A stretch of DNA of 33,942 nucleotides from assembly GCA_016210925.1 (NCBI GenBank), contig JACQTF010000154.1, forward strand, positions 1 to 33,942. Reading direction: 5' to 3'. Below are positions 9,141 through 18,867 of this stretch, piece by piece. The DNA is from Acidobacteriota bacterium (GTDB lineage: Bacteria; Acidobacteriota; UBA6911; JACQTF01). Every line of letters starts with the position of its first letter. The stretch's first letter is position 1. The notes below the pieces were generated by a model that did not search any database, was not told the origin of the DNA, and saw only the letters and a program-made list of their open reading frames with translations. Made by a program: the position numbers and the translations under genes.

Positions 9141-10658
9141 TTACTGCCCCGGGCGTGCCGGGGACGCAGCCTCGGCGGCGAGCGGTTTACCTTCGATGTC
9201 GTACACCTCGACGGGCCCATACTTCTCCAGCACCGCTTTGATCCTGGTCCCGTCGCCCACGGCCACGACCTGAATCGCCTCGGGGCTGAGGTGCTTGCGG
9301 GCCACGCGCTGCACATCGTCCGCCGTCACCGCCATGATCCTGGTCGGGTAGGTGTCCCAGTAGTCGGACGGGAAGCCGTAAATCTTCCGGGTCATGGCGT
9401 AGTTCAGCAACCGCACGGGCTGTTCGAGCGAGAGGGCAAAGTTCGCCACCACTGCCCGCTTGCACTCCTCCAGTTCCGCTGCCGGCACTTTCTCCTCGCG
9501 GATGAGGCGGATCTCGTTGAGGAATTCGGTCATCGCCCCTTCGGTGGCTTCGGTGCGCATATCGCCTCCGGCGCGCCACGGGCCGGGGTACTTCAGCGCC
9601 ATCAAAGTGCTGTAGGCCCCGTAAGTATATCCCTTTTCCTCTCGCAGCCTGATGAACAGGCGGGCCGCTGGGCCATCGCCGACGACGCGGTTCATCACCG
9701 TCATCGGGATGTAGTCCGGATCACGGCGGTCCAGGGCGATGTTGCCCATGGCGATCGTCGTCTGCACCGAGTGCGGCCGGTCCACCAGGTAGAGCTTCCT
9801 GGCGAGGGCAGGAGCGGGATTGGGGAGCAACACTTCCTTCCGATCGGTTTTCTGCCAGCCCACGAGCCACTGCTTCAGCCTCGGGATCAGCTCGGCAGCG
9901 GCCACATCCCCGGCGATGCCCAGGATGGCGTTCTGGGGGGCATACCGTTCCTGATGCCACTTCGCCAGCGCCTCGGGTGTGAGGGCATCGATCGACTCGG
10001 CCGTCGGCGACACGACGCTGGCCGGATGGCTCCCGAACACGGCCCGGTTGAACCGCTCGGTGGCCAGGAAGCTGGGTGAAGACCGTTGCTGCCGCAACTG
10101 GACCTTGAGCCGCTGTTTGAGCTTGTTCAGTTCGCCGGCCGGGAAAGTGGGATAGAGCAAGATGTCGGTCACCAGGGCCAACCACGGGTCGAAATTGTCG
10201 GCGAGCCCGGAAGCAGTGATCACCGCCGCGGGCGAGCCAAACGCGGAAGAGGCGGACAGGGTGGCGCCGAGTTTTTCCACGTCTTCGACGATTTGCCTGC
10301 TGGTACGGGTCCTGGTGCCCTCCTGGAGCATTTGGGCGGTGACGTTGGCCAGTCCGGGCAGGCTGGGTGGGTCATAGAGGGGCCCGGCGCCGCTGATCTC
10401 GAGCTGGACAAAAATGGTGGGAAACCGGTGGTCTTCCAGGATGAGCACCGTGAGGCCATTGTCCAGGGTAGCCTCCACCGCCTTGGGCAGCTTCACGCGC
10501 AGGACCTCCTTCGATACGGGCGCCCTATTCTTGCGCTCAACCTTGCTGAGTGGTACTCCCTTGTCCTGGCCGGCCGCCTGGGGGACCGATAGCCACACGG
10601 CGGCTCCCAGCACCGGCGGCAGGAGGGATTTGCGGATGAAAGATTTCGCGCGGTTCAT
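9141..10658 (-). CDS. M16 peptidase-like protein, apparently non-catalytic partner (no HxxEH)
   Basis: LDNGLTVLILEDHRFPTIFVQLEISGAGPLYDPPSLPGLANVTAQML; C-terminal M16 region GPAARLFIRLREEKGYTYGAYS. The expected HxxEH position reads PGLANVTAQML. Confidence 0.85.
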   Translation of the reverse strand: MNRAKSFIRKSLLPPVLGAAVWLSVPQAAGQDKGVPLSKVERKNRAPVSKEVLRVKLPKAVEATLDNGLTVLILEDHRFPTIFVQLEISGAGPLYDPPSLPGLANVTAQMLQEGTRTRTSRQIVEDVEKLGATLSASSAFGSPAAVITASGLADNFDPWLALVTDILLYPTFPAGELNKLKQRLKVQLRQQRSSPSFLATERFNRAVFGSHPASVVSPTAESIDALTPEALAKWHQERYAPQNAILGIAGDVAAAELIPRLKQWLVGWQKTDRKEVLLPNPAPALARKLYLVDRPHSVQTTIAMGNIALDRRDPDYIPMTVMNRVVGDGPAARLFIRLREEKGYTYGAYSTLMALKYPGPWRAGGDMRTEATEGAMTEFLNEIRLIREEKVPAAELEECKRAVVANFALSLEQPVRLLNYAMTRKIYGFPSDYWDTYPTRIMAVTADDVQRVARKHLSPEAIQVVAVGDGTRIKAVLEKYGPVEVYDIEGKPLAAEAASPARPGQ

Positions 10659-10680
10659 TGCCGTCTCTCCCCTCGTCCCC

Positions 10681-11449
10681 CTACTCTGCCGATGCGGGCG
10701 GTGGCGCAGCCTTGGGTTTGGGCACGGTGGTGATCACGGTGCGGTTGCTGTCTCTCAGATAGGTGCGGGCGACCACCTGGATGTCGTCCTTGGTCACGCG
10801 ATGGATCTTCTGTTCCAGGGTGTTCAGGAGCCCGGGATCGTTGTAATAGACTGCGTACTGGCCCAGGAGGATGGCGCGCGCGAGGGTGCTCTGGAGCTGC
10901 TGGGCTCGCTGGCGTCGCACCTGCATCCGGGCTTTCTCCAGCTCCCAGTCGGCCACAGCTTCGTCCTTCACGCGCTCGAGCTCCTCATACACCACTTTCT
11001 CGATCTCCGCGAAGCTCCTCCCGGGCTGTGCCAGCACGACCCACGAGGCCAGCGAGGGGCCGCGGCGCTCCTGGGCTCCCCCCCATACGTTGACCGCCAC
11101 TTCTTTTTCTTTCACCAGCTTCGCCCTTGCCCACGTTCTCCGAGCCCTGGAACATCATGTGCTCGAACAGGTGGGCGAAGCCGGTCCGGCCAGGTCGTTC
11201 GTCCCGCGAGCCTACGTTGTACGTCACGCACACCGAGTAGGTGGGTGTGGAGTGGTCCTCCGACAGGATCACCCGCAGACCGTTTTTCAGCTTGAATTCC
11301 TGGAGAGGAATCTCTCGTGATGGGGCGCTCCGACCGACCTTCTGATCCTTCCCCGGCTCGGTGGGCTGTGTCAGTGCTCGAGGAGCAATCAGGTACAGGC
11401 AAAGGAGCCCTGCCAGCAGAAACTTCGGTCTTTCCATCGCATTCTTCAT
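10681..11449 (-). pseudogene. M16 zinc peptidase (catalytic type) with large internal out-of-frame deletion
   Basis: N-terminal ORF 10985-11449 carries LKNGLRVILSEDH...GFAHLFEHMMFQGSENVGKGE. C-terminal ORF 10681-11115 (KLVKEKEVAVNVWGGAQERRGPSLASWVVLAQPGRSFAEIEKVVYEELERV) follows in a different frame; the middle of the protein is missing. Confidence 0.8.
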
Positions 11450-11466
11450 TTCGCTCGGATCAGGAC

Positions 11467-14022
11467 TTAAAAGGTCAGGCGCAACGAGAATTGGGCCACG
11501 CGCCCGCTGTTCACAGTGTTGGTGATCAGGCCAAAGTCGTCATTGGTCAAAGTGAAGCCCGGTGCATCGAACTGAGCGTGGTTGAGCAGATTGAAGAAAT
11601 CGGCCTGGAACCGGAGCAGGGAGCCATCCCGGCCAAGCAGAGGCTTGCTCAGCGAGAGATTGAAATTGTTGGCACCGTCCTTGCGGAACGTATTCCTGCC
11701 CAGCGTTCCAGCACCCTCCACCGGCACCGAGGTGTTGAATGCCCCGGTCCGAAGAAGTTGGGAAGAGGTATCAGGGTCAGCGAAACTTTTTCCCAGCAGG
11801 GAGGTGCTCAGCAGATTCGGCCGATCCCCATCTTCGCCATCCACGTTTCCCAACCCTGGCGCGTCCGAGCCGGTGTAAACGGTGAAAGGAGTCCCGGATT
11901 TGAAAAGCACAGTGCCCCGGATCTGCCACTGGGAAAGCGCACGGGAGAGCCACTTCCAGGATCCGGGGAAACCGGGAGTTTCCACGACGTAGTGGAGTTC
12001 CATGGTTTGGGGCACATCGAAGTCGGAGGGGCCCTTCATGTCCCTGTGGATTTCCCCTTGCGTCTGCGAGTAGAGAGGCTTCCCGAACCCGGTGCTCAGC
12101 AGATTGGCGCCCGTGTCAAGGGCCTTGGAGATGGTGTACGTGGCCTCAAATCCCATGTGGGACTGGAATCGACGGCTGACCCTCCCCTGAAAGGCGTCCA
12201 GGTACCCATTTCCCATATTCACGATCCGCTTCACGCGAAAGGAATTCTGGTCGGGCCGGCGCTCGTTGATAGTCTTCGTGGTCCAGGGAATTCCCGGGAC
12301 GGGTCGGGCCCGGTTGCCGTTGTCATCGAGAATCAGCTTGAACGTCCTCCCCCCGATGTAGGCCAGTCGCGCCTCCAATGCCCAGGGCAGCTCTGTCTCC
12401 AGGGCCAGCGTGTAGTAATGGGTGTAAGGGCTGGTCAGGTCCGGGGAGACCAGGCGGCGGGAAGATCGGGTGAGCGACTGGAGGTCAATGCCGGCCAGGG
12501 GATCCTTCAAGCTGGGCCGGTTTACGACCACGTTCCGGATTCGCGGCGGGTTGAAACGAGCTGCTTGATAGGTGCCTTGAGAGATCTTGTCGTACAGCAG
12601 GCCGTACCCCGCACGGAGGGCCGTTCCGCGCCCGAGCCGCCAGGCCAGGCCCAGCGTGGGACCGACGTTGCTGTCGTGGCCGTAAGGAAGCTGGGTCCAT
12701 CCGTGGACTTCCCTGGGGCGTGTTGCCAGCTCCCAGCGAACACCCACCGTCAGGCGGAGCGCGGGCGTCAAAAGATAGGAATGGTTGCCGTAGGCCACCC
12801 CATCCCAGTTGCGGAAACCCCGATGCACGTTGCCCAGCGTGACGTTGTACCGGGAAGGCGCGCCGACCAAGAAATTCTCCACGGCGCTGTGGCCGAAATC
12901 CTCCTGAAAGATGAATTCTCCCCTGGTAAAGGATCCGACGCTGTCGTTGATCTGGTTCCGAAATGCTTCGACGCCCCAGTGCCAGTCGTGTTTCGACCCG
13001 CCTCTCGCGAAGCCGTAGAGGATTCCGAAGACGTTCTCATACCTCAGGAGGGGGAACTGGACTTCAGGGCCCAGTTGGGTGAAGGCTTCCGAAAATTTCA
13101 CGGTGGGTCCCACGGCACCGTCGGGGGAAGTCAAGAGGGTCTTTTTCCGCCGAAACTGAAAGGACAGTTGGGAGGTCGAGGCAGGTGAATGGTTGTGGTG
13201 CAGTGTCGCGGCGAAAGACTGCCTCCGGATTCGCGTATCGGTGTTCTCCCCGGCCACCAGTTGAAAGGCATCGATGAACGTGTCGTCAAAGGCGTAGCGG
13301 ATGAGCAGCCGGGACTCCGGGCGGACGGTGTACTGCCAGAACGTACTGGCCTCGGTCTGGTCGCTGTCCTGCCTCGCATTGGTGTTCAAAGACCGGGGAC
13401 TTACCCACGGCAGGTTGGGCACCTGGCGAGGAAAGCCCTTGAGGAATCCGCGAAGGATGGCGTCGGTTTCTGCGTCTCCCGAGCGGGGAGTCCTCTCGTT
13501 TGGAAGGGGAACCAGGACGTTGCCGTTCACGAACCCGCGGGCCTTTCGTTGTTCCGCCGTGACCACCATCGCCAGGGCCGGGGCCACGTTTCCTGACCAG
13601 GAGCCTCCGTACCAGTTGGTTCGAGCCGGCTGGACATCCCCCACCTGAAAGAAATTCCTGGCATTGAAGACGCTGTTCTGGTGGAACCAGAAGAACTCCC
13701 AGTGGACATCCCTGGAAGGGCGGGGTGTGAGGCGCAGCGGGGAAGGGGGTGGGACGCCGTATTCAGCGCCGAAACTCTCCCGCGAGGGATCCAGGCTCTC
13801 CAGGTACTGGATGCTGTAACCCTCCCGGCTCAGGCGCTCCTTCTCGGCCTCCGTGTCGTAGGCGTTGATCTGCCGGTTTTCGTTCCGCAGGGGCGTGGCG
13901 CGGGCCGATTGCGTCGCGGATGAATTCTCCCTCTTGCGAGCCTCCCCCTCGGGCTTGCCCCCCGGCTTCTTCTCCCCTCCCTGGGGCAGGAGGAGCAGCA
14001 TCAGCATCACGCCTTGCCACAC
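11467..14022 (-). CDS. Oar-like outer-membrane beta-barrel protein lacking a recognisable N-terminal CarboxypepD_reg/plug region
   Basis: HWEFFWFHQNSVFNARNFFQVGDVQPARTNWYGG resembles Oar-type barrels; repeated barrel segments (AYIGGRTF, FKSGTPFTVYTGSDAPGLGN, LLRFQADFFNLLNHAQFDAPGFTL) and C-terminal AQFSLRLTF. Confidence 0.75.
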   Translation of the reverse strand: MWQGVMLMLLLLPQGGEKKPGGKPEGEARKRENSSATQSARATPLRNENRQINAYDTEAEKERLSREGYSIQYLESLDPSRESFGAEYGVPPPSPLRLTPRPSRDVHWEFFWFHQNSVFNARNFFQVGDVQPARTNWYGGSWSGNVAPALAMVVTAEQRKARGFVNGNVLVPLPNERTPRSGDAETDAILRGFLKGFPRQVPNLPWVSPRSLNTNARQDSDQTEASTFWQYTVRPESRLLIRYAFDDTFIDAFQLVAGENTDTRIRRQSFAATLHHNHSPASTSQLSFQFRRKKTLLTSPDGAVGPTVKFSEAFTQLGPEVQFPLLRYENVFGILYGFARGGSKHDWHWGVEAFRNQINDSVGSFTRGEFIFQEDFGHSAVENFLVGAPSRYNVTLGNVHRGFRNWDGVAYGNHSYLLTPALRLTVGVRWELATRPREVHGWTQLPYGHDSNVGPTLGLAWRLGRGTALRAGYGLLYDKISQGTYQAARFNPPRIRNVVVNRPSLKDPLAGIDLQSLTRSSRRLVSPDLTSPYTHYYTLALETELPWALEARLAYIGGRTFKLILDDNGNRARPVPGIPWTTKTINERRPDQNSFRVKRIVNMGNGYLDAFQGRVSRRFQSHMGFEATYTISKALDTGANLLSTGFGKPLYSQTQGEIHRDMKGPSDFDVPQTMELHYVVETPGFPGSWKWLSRALSQWQIRGTVLFKSGTPFTVYTGSDAPGLGNVDGEDGDRPNLLSTSLLGKSFADPDTSSQLLRTGAFNTSVPVEGAGTLGRNTFRKDGANNFNLSLSKPLLGRDGSLLRFQADFFNLLNHAQFDAPGFTLTNDDFGLITNTVNSGRVAQFSLRLTF

Positions 14023-14116
14023 GAGCGCCTCTTGGACTAACCATTCGATGGTCCGTCAATCTGAATATAATGAAACGGGAAGGCGCACGCAACCGTTTTT
14101 CCACCGTTGAGCGTCA

Positions 14117-15586
14117 TCAATAAGGATCCGGAGCCGGCGGCGGCGTTGCCGAGTCCAGTTCGATCACCTGAGGGGGCACAGCCGACAGGAAGCGCAGCAA
14201 GTCGTTCCCGAAGAGCTCGAAAGCCAGGATGCCGTTGTCGGACCTGAGCCGGATGAATCCTCCCACCTGAGGCTCCAGGTTTTTTCCGTCGTCTGTGAAA
14301 AACTCCCGCAACAACCGCGCCCGGCGCGTCCTGGGACCCAGTCGGATGTTAGCGGCGCCCTGGCGGGTGCCGTCGTTTTTGAAGACCTCCAGGATCACGT
14401 TGGCTGCCTGGGTGGCCGATGGGTTGAGGATCGTCACGCCCGTGAAAAAACCCAGGCCGTCCGCCACCTGGGAGAAGACCAGATCCCGGATGGATTCGCC
14501 CGACAACGGGACCGACGCCAGGAAGGTGCCTTGCGGATCGCCGAAAGTGACGTTTCCCACCACGCCAGCGACGGAACTCTCCACCTGGATCCAGCCCACG
14601 GTAATTTCTGATTCGCTGGCAGGGAAACCGAACAAGTCGGCCACGCTGGCGGACAGCTTCTGGCCTGGCCCAAGGGACCGGGTGACCTGGTTTTGAGCGG
14701 CTCTGGGATGAGGCACCCAAACGCCGGTGGCCTCCTGGGAAGGATCAGCGGGCCCGTAAGCGATCAAAGTCACCGTAGCGACCTGGGAGGAAGCGTTCAC
14801 CAGCGTCAGTTGCGTGAAGAAGGGACCCCCGGTGGCCAACTGGGCAGAGTAAAGCACCCTGGCTCGGCTGCCTGGGTCCAGAGAGTTCAGTCCCGCCAAC
14901 ACTTGGTTGTTGCCGAAAAGCTCGAACCCCACTGTGCCGTTATGGCAGGTGGCCTTCACATAGCCATTCTGCGCACCGCTGAGACCGGGAAACAGCTCGT
15001 TGAGGCGCGCCGAGAGATTCCCGTTGGGCGCAATCTCCCGGGAAATTGCGGCGCTGAGGGGTTCCCCATTCGATCCGATCACCTGCAAGCTGACGTTCCT
15101 GACCGTGTCCGAGGGATTCGCAAGATGGATCTCGGCAAAGGCTCCGCCCCCCTCGCGGATCTCCGGAAAAATTTGTTGGATGAGGGGCCGGTATGAGACG
15201 TCCGCGCCGTCCAGGATCGTGCTTTTCGAATCGCCCACCAGGAAAAATCCCACGACGCCCCGGGTGGCACTTTCCAGACTGATCCAGCCCCGCGTGGCCT
15301 GAGCGGCGTTCAGCCCGAAGAATTGATCGCACAAAAAGGCGAGTTGCTGGTTGGCCTTCAACAGCTCGGTCTTCGCCGGTGCCAGCAGCGTTCCGTCGGA
15401 ACCCAGCAGCTTGAACGTGAGTTGGGCGTCGCCGCTCGTGGGGTTCGCAACCGCCAGGCCCGTGAACAGGTTGTTTCCGTCTCTCAGGGGTTCCGTGCGC
15501 TGAACGGGAAACGCTAGGGCGACCTGAGCCTGCGCCAGCGCTGGCGTCACAAAGGCTAAGAAGGCAAGGCAGAGCAAGGACCTCAT
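14117..15586 (-). CDS. Secreted protein with four internal repeats of about 100-120 aa
   Basis: Signal peptide MRSLLCLAFLAFVTPALAQAQ; recurring block 'xxxLxxANPSxxxxxxxLxxxGxDGxxL...GWIxxESxxxGVVGFxLFGD' seen four times. Confidence 0.75.
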   Translation of the reverse strand: MRSLLCLAFLAFVTPALAQAQVALAFPVQRTEPLRDGNNLFTGLAVANPTSGDAQLTFKLLGSDGTLLAPAKTELLKANQQLAFLCDQFFGLNAAQATRGWISLESATRGVVGFFLVGDSKSTILDGADVSYRPLIQQIFPEIREGGGAFAEIHLANPSDTVRNVSLQVIGSNGEPLSAAISREIAPNGNLSARLNELFPGLSGAQNGYVKATCHNGTVGFELFGNNQVLAGLNSLDPGSRARVLYSAQLATGGPFFTQLTLVNASSQVATVTLIAYGPADPSQEATGVWVPHPRAAQNQVTRSLGPGQKLSASVADLFGFPASESEITVGWIQVESSVAGVVGNVTFGDPQGTFLASVPLSGESIRDLVFSQVADGLGFFTGVTILNPSATQAANVILEVFKNDGTRQGAANIRLGPRTRRARLLREFFTDDGKNLEPQVGGFIRLRSDNGILAFELFGNDLLRFLSAVPPQVIELDSATPPPAPDPY

Positions 15587-15664
15587 TTTGACACCTCCCT
15601 GGGTGCGAGAACGTACCCGATGATTATTCCTGGCGCTGCCGAGATGGCCTTGGGCCTATTATCA

Positions 15665-15745
15665 GGCGTCAACGGCCAAAGGTCAATGGTCAAACGCCAA
15701 ACGTGAACGATTGACCAATGACCGTTGACGATTGACCAGCGTTTC
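15665..15745. repeat. Heptad repeat with inverted symmetry
   Basis: ggcgtcaacggccaaaggtcaatggtcaaacgcc ... gattgaccaatgaccgttgacgattgacc. Confidence 0.8.
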
Positions 15746-16739
15746 AGGGCAAAGGTAGGGTTCGGACTTGAATTTGCGGCTCGCTCTGAAGCTGTCGCGC
15801 GAATTCTCCCGGATCCGAATTACCTTGATGATAAGGGTAAACGACCTTGGGGCGAAACTGCTTCACGCACTCCGCCGCCTCCTGGGGAGGCATGGTGTAC
15901 GGCAAATTGATCGGGACGAACGCGATATCAATCTCCCGAAGATTTTTCATCTCCGGGATACACTCCGTGTCTCCCGCCACATAGACGCGCTTGACCCCGA
16001 AGACGAAGAGATACCCGTTGCCCTTCCCCGGGGGGTGGTATTTGATGCCCGGGCTTCGTTCCCTCACCAGATTGTACATGGGAACCGCTTGCACCTTGAT
16101 CCCCTGGAAATCATACTGGTCGCCGTTCTTCAAGACCACGCTCTTCGGAAGGTGGGCCTTGACCGCTTCCGGAGCCAGCACCAGCGTGTCGGGAGTGGAG
16201 ATCTTTCCAAGGGTTTCCAGCTCCAGGTGATCCGGGTGATCGTCGGTGATCACCACCAGATCTGGCCGGGGAAGTCGCCCGTAGTCTGTTTTTCCAATGG
16301 GATCCACGTAGATAGACCGGCCCTGGTATTGGAACAGGACCGTACCGTGAACCAGGGGCGTGATCAGGAGCTCTCCCTGTCCGGTGGATTCCACTGCCGT
16401 GCGCTCGTCCCGATAGCCCTGGACGGGAGCGGCGGAAGACGGAGCAGACTCAGGGCCCCGTGCACGGCTCAGGTACTCGATGATCACCTCCGCTTCCTCG
16501 GGGAAGATCTGTGCGCCGCGGGAAATCATGTCGTAGACGGTGGCCTTCCACCCTTCGGCATCCCTCTGTGGGGCGACTGCCGTCCGCAGCGCGTGGCACT
16601 GCACACAGGCGGCGGTCACCAATTCCTTGCCCTCACCTGGCGGCAGAGAGTCGGCAGGGTCTGGTTCTTGAGCCGTTAGCTGGGATGCTCGGAGCAGGAT
16701 GCTGGCAAGGATGATAGGCAAAAAGAGCAGTTTGATCAT
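15744..16739 (-). CDS. Cytochrome c-like domain fused to metallo-beta-lactamase-fold hydrolase
   Basis: Signal-like N-terminus, haem motif TAACVQCHALRTAV, then MBL-like PDLVVITDDHPDHLELETLGK, GVKRVYVAGDTECIPEM and VVYPYHQGNSDP. Confidence 0.82.
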   Translation of the reverse strand: MIKLLFLPIILASILLRASQLTAQEPDPADSLPPGEGKELVTAACVQCHALRTAVAPQRDAEGWKATVYDMISRGAQIFPEEAEVIIEYLSRARGPESAPSSAAPVQGYRDERTAVESTGQGELLITPLVHGTVLFQYQGRSIYVDPIGKTDYGRLPRPDLVVITDDHPDHLELETLGKISTPDTLVLAPEAVKAHLPKSVVLKNGDQYDFQGIKVQAVPMYNLVRERSPGIKYHPPGKGNGYLFVFGVKRVYVAGDTECIPEMKNLREIDIAFVPINLPYTMPPQEAAECVKQFRPKVVYPYHQGNSDPGEFARQLQSEPQIQVRTLPLP

Positions 16740-16943
16740 TATGTACTCCTTATCATTCGATTAACCCTTTACCTGAGTTTCGGAGCGAAGGGCGCATACT
16801 TCCACTTCAACGGAACCGCTTCCTATTCACAACGCCAAAAAACGCTTCATCACCCTTCACCTCTTGCGGGAGTCACGATTGGCTCCGTCAATCGCACCCC
16901 CAGGTTTCAAAAACGCCAACCTATTTGGCCCTTTCTGGCCGTT

Positions 16944-18845
16944 TCACACCCTTCGTGTTCGGGACAACGCCACAGAGTACTTGGGATACCAGGCGGAGTC
17001 GGCAGCCCATCCCGTCCGGCCGACGATTGCATCGATCAGGTACGCCTTCCCCTCCTGGGTGGAGCGCACCGCCCGTTCCAGAGCAGGTCGGATTTCCTCG
17101 GGACGTTCCACCTTTTCGCCGCCGATCTCGAAGGCGTGGGCGATCCTGGCGAAATCCACGTTCGGGTTGCCCAGGTAAGAGGTCATGTCTTTCTTGAGTT
17201 GTCCTTGTTTGCCGCCCGCGCCCAGAATCCGGTTCCGGGTCTCGTTGTAGCTTCGGTTGTTGAACAGGACGACCAGGATGGGAACTTCGTAGCGGGCCAG
17301 GCTCCACAAGGTTTCCAGTTGCCCGTACAGGATGCCACCGTCCCCCTGGAGCGAGACCACCTGACGGTCGGGCATCCCCAGCTTCACCCCGAGGGCGGCT
17401 CCAATCCCCCAGCCCAGGGCGGAGCCCGTCGTCCGCCCGATGCGGGCCTTACGATCTTTTCCGAACTCGAACTGGTTCAGCGCGGATGCCGCGGCGCTAC
17501 CCAGCTCAGGGACGATGATCGCATCCTGTTCCAACACCTGGTTCAGTTCCGCGGAGATCCGTTCCCAGGAGAGGGGCTGGGCATCCCAGCGGGCCTTCAC
17601 CGCCAGGGCCCGGGCCTGCCGCAGTTTTTCCGTGAAGGCCCGGGTGGCCTCCATGCGGCTGGACTTCAACTGTTCGCGCCGGACCTCGGTCAACCGGCTC
17701 TGGACTGCTTGGATCAGGTCCAGAACGGTCTCGCGGACCCCGGCGACGATTCCCAGGTCAGTGGGGACGATGCGGCCGATCAGCCCCGGATCGATGGTGA
17801 CGTGGATGACCCGGGCGCCTTCCGGTAGGGAGCCCGGCATCTTGGCACCCAGGTTGATGAAGAGGTCCACTTCCGTGGGGAACCGCATCCCGCGGCCGTA
17901 CTCGCCCACAAACAGGGCGTGGCTGGTGGGGAAATCGCTGAACAGGTCGTCCCCCTGGCTGACGGGGATGGCCAGCATTTCCGCCAGCGTCCGCACTTCT
18001 TCCGTGGCCCGGGAGCGCGATACCTCGGGCCCCAGGAAAAGAAGGGGACTCCTGGCTTCGATGAGCATTCGAGTAGCTTCCTCCACGAGCTTCGCACTCG
18101 GTCTGACTTCAGGCCGGACCCTGAACTTCGATGCGTCGATGATGACGGCCTTGGATTTTTGAGCGAGCAGGTCCTGAGGGAAAGCCAGCGCGACGGGGCC
18201 GCCCGGCGGGGTCGTAGCGAACTTGATCGCGCGTCGCGCGATTTCCGGAATCCGGTCTGCCTCTCCGACGCTCCACCGCCAGAGGGTGAAGCTCTCGGAG
18301 GGGCCCAGAAAGTCGTCCCACTCCTCGAAGGAATCCATGCCTCCCAGCACCCGGGTCGATCGCCTCTCCGAGCCGATCACGAGCGGCGTCCGATCCTTCC
18401 ACGCGTTGTACATGTTGTTCAAAGTGTTGGGAAAACCCACGCTGTCGTTGGCGGTGAAGGGAACGTCCCCGGTCGCCAGGGCGTAACCCTGAGCCACAGA
18501 GATCAATTGTCCTTCCTGAGGCACCTGGATGACGTGCATGTCACTGCGATCCAGCAAAGCGTCGAAGATCGGGTAGGTCCCGCTGCTGTTGCAGTTGAAG
18601 ATGAACTTCGTTCCCGACGATTGCAACTGTTCTACCAGCAGCTCGCCCCCCGTTCCTTCCACGACCCTGGAAGCTCCCGGCGGTAACTCCTGTCCCTGGA
18701 GTTCCTGTGCTTCGACGAAAGGCTCCAAGGATCTCACGATGGATTTTGCCGCCGCCAGGCTGAACCCCAGCGCTCCCATCCGGCGAAGCACCTGCCTGCG
18801 GGATATCTTGCGGCTGAGATACTCACCTACTAATCTTTGCATCAT
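16944..18845 (-). CDS. ThDP-dependent enzyme (acetolactate synthase/benzoylformate decarboxylase-like) with Tat-type leader
   Basis: N-terminus KISRRQVLRRMGALGFSLAAAKSIV; catalytic-type Glu in VPQEGQLISVAQGYALATGD; ThDP motif VSLQGDGGILYGQLETLWSLARYEVPILVVLFNN. Confidence 0.85.
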   Translation of the reverse strand: MMQRLVGEYLSRKISRRQVLRRMGALGFSLAAAKSIVRSLEPFVEAQELQGQELPPGASRVVEGTGGELLVEQLQSSGTKFIFNCNSSGTYPIFDALLDRSDMHVIQVPQEGQLISVAQGYALATGDVPFTANDSVGFPNTLNNMYNAWKDRTPLVIGSERRSTRVLGGMDSFEEWDDFLGPSESFTLWRWSVGEADRIPEIARRAIKFATTPPGGPVALAFPQDLLAQKSKAVIIDASKFRVRPEVRPSAKLVEEATRMLIEARSPLLFLGPEVSRSRATEEVRTLAEMLAIPVSQGDDLFSDFPTSHALFVGEYGRGMRFPTEVDLFINLGAKMPGSLPEGARVIHVTIDPGLIGRIVPTDLGIVAGVRETVLDLIQAVQSRLTEVRREQLKSSRMEATRAFTEKLRQARALAVKARWDAQPLSWERISAELNQVLEQDAIIVPELGSAAASALNQFEFGKDRKARIGRTTGSALGWGIGAALGVKLGMPDRQVVSLQGDGGILYGQLETLWSLARYEVPILVVLFNNRSYNETRNRILGAGGKQGQLKKDMTSYLGNPNVDFARIAHAFEIGGEKVERPEEIRPALERAVRSTQEGKAYLIDAIVGRTGWAADSAWYPKYSVALSRTRRV

Positions 18846-18867
18846 TCACCTCCCGCGAGACTCGAAG

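Noticed and set aside
8685-10079. 464-aa plus-strand ORF
   Set aside because: Antisense to the ornithine-cyclodeaminase and M16 genes; high His/Arg/Gly shadow composition.
11317-13188. 623-aa plus-strand ORF
   Set aside because: Antisense to the Oar-like barrel gene; no coherent domain signal.
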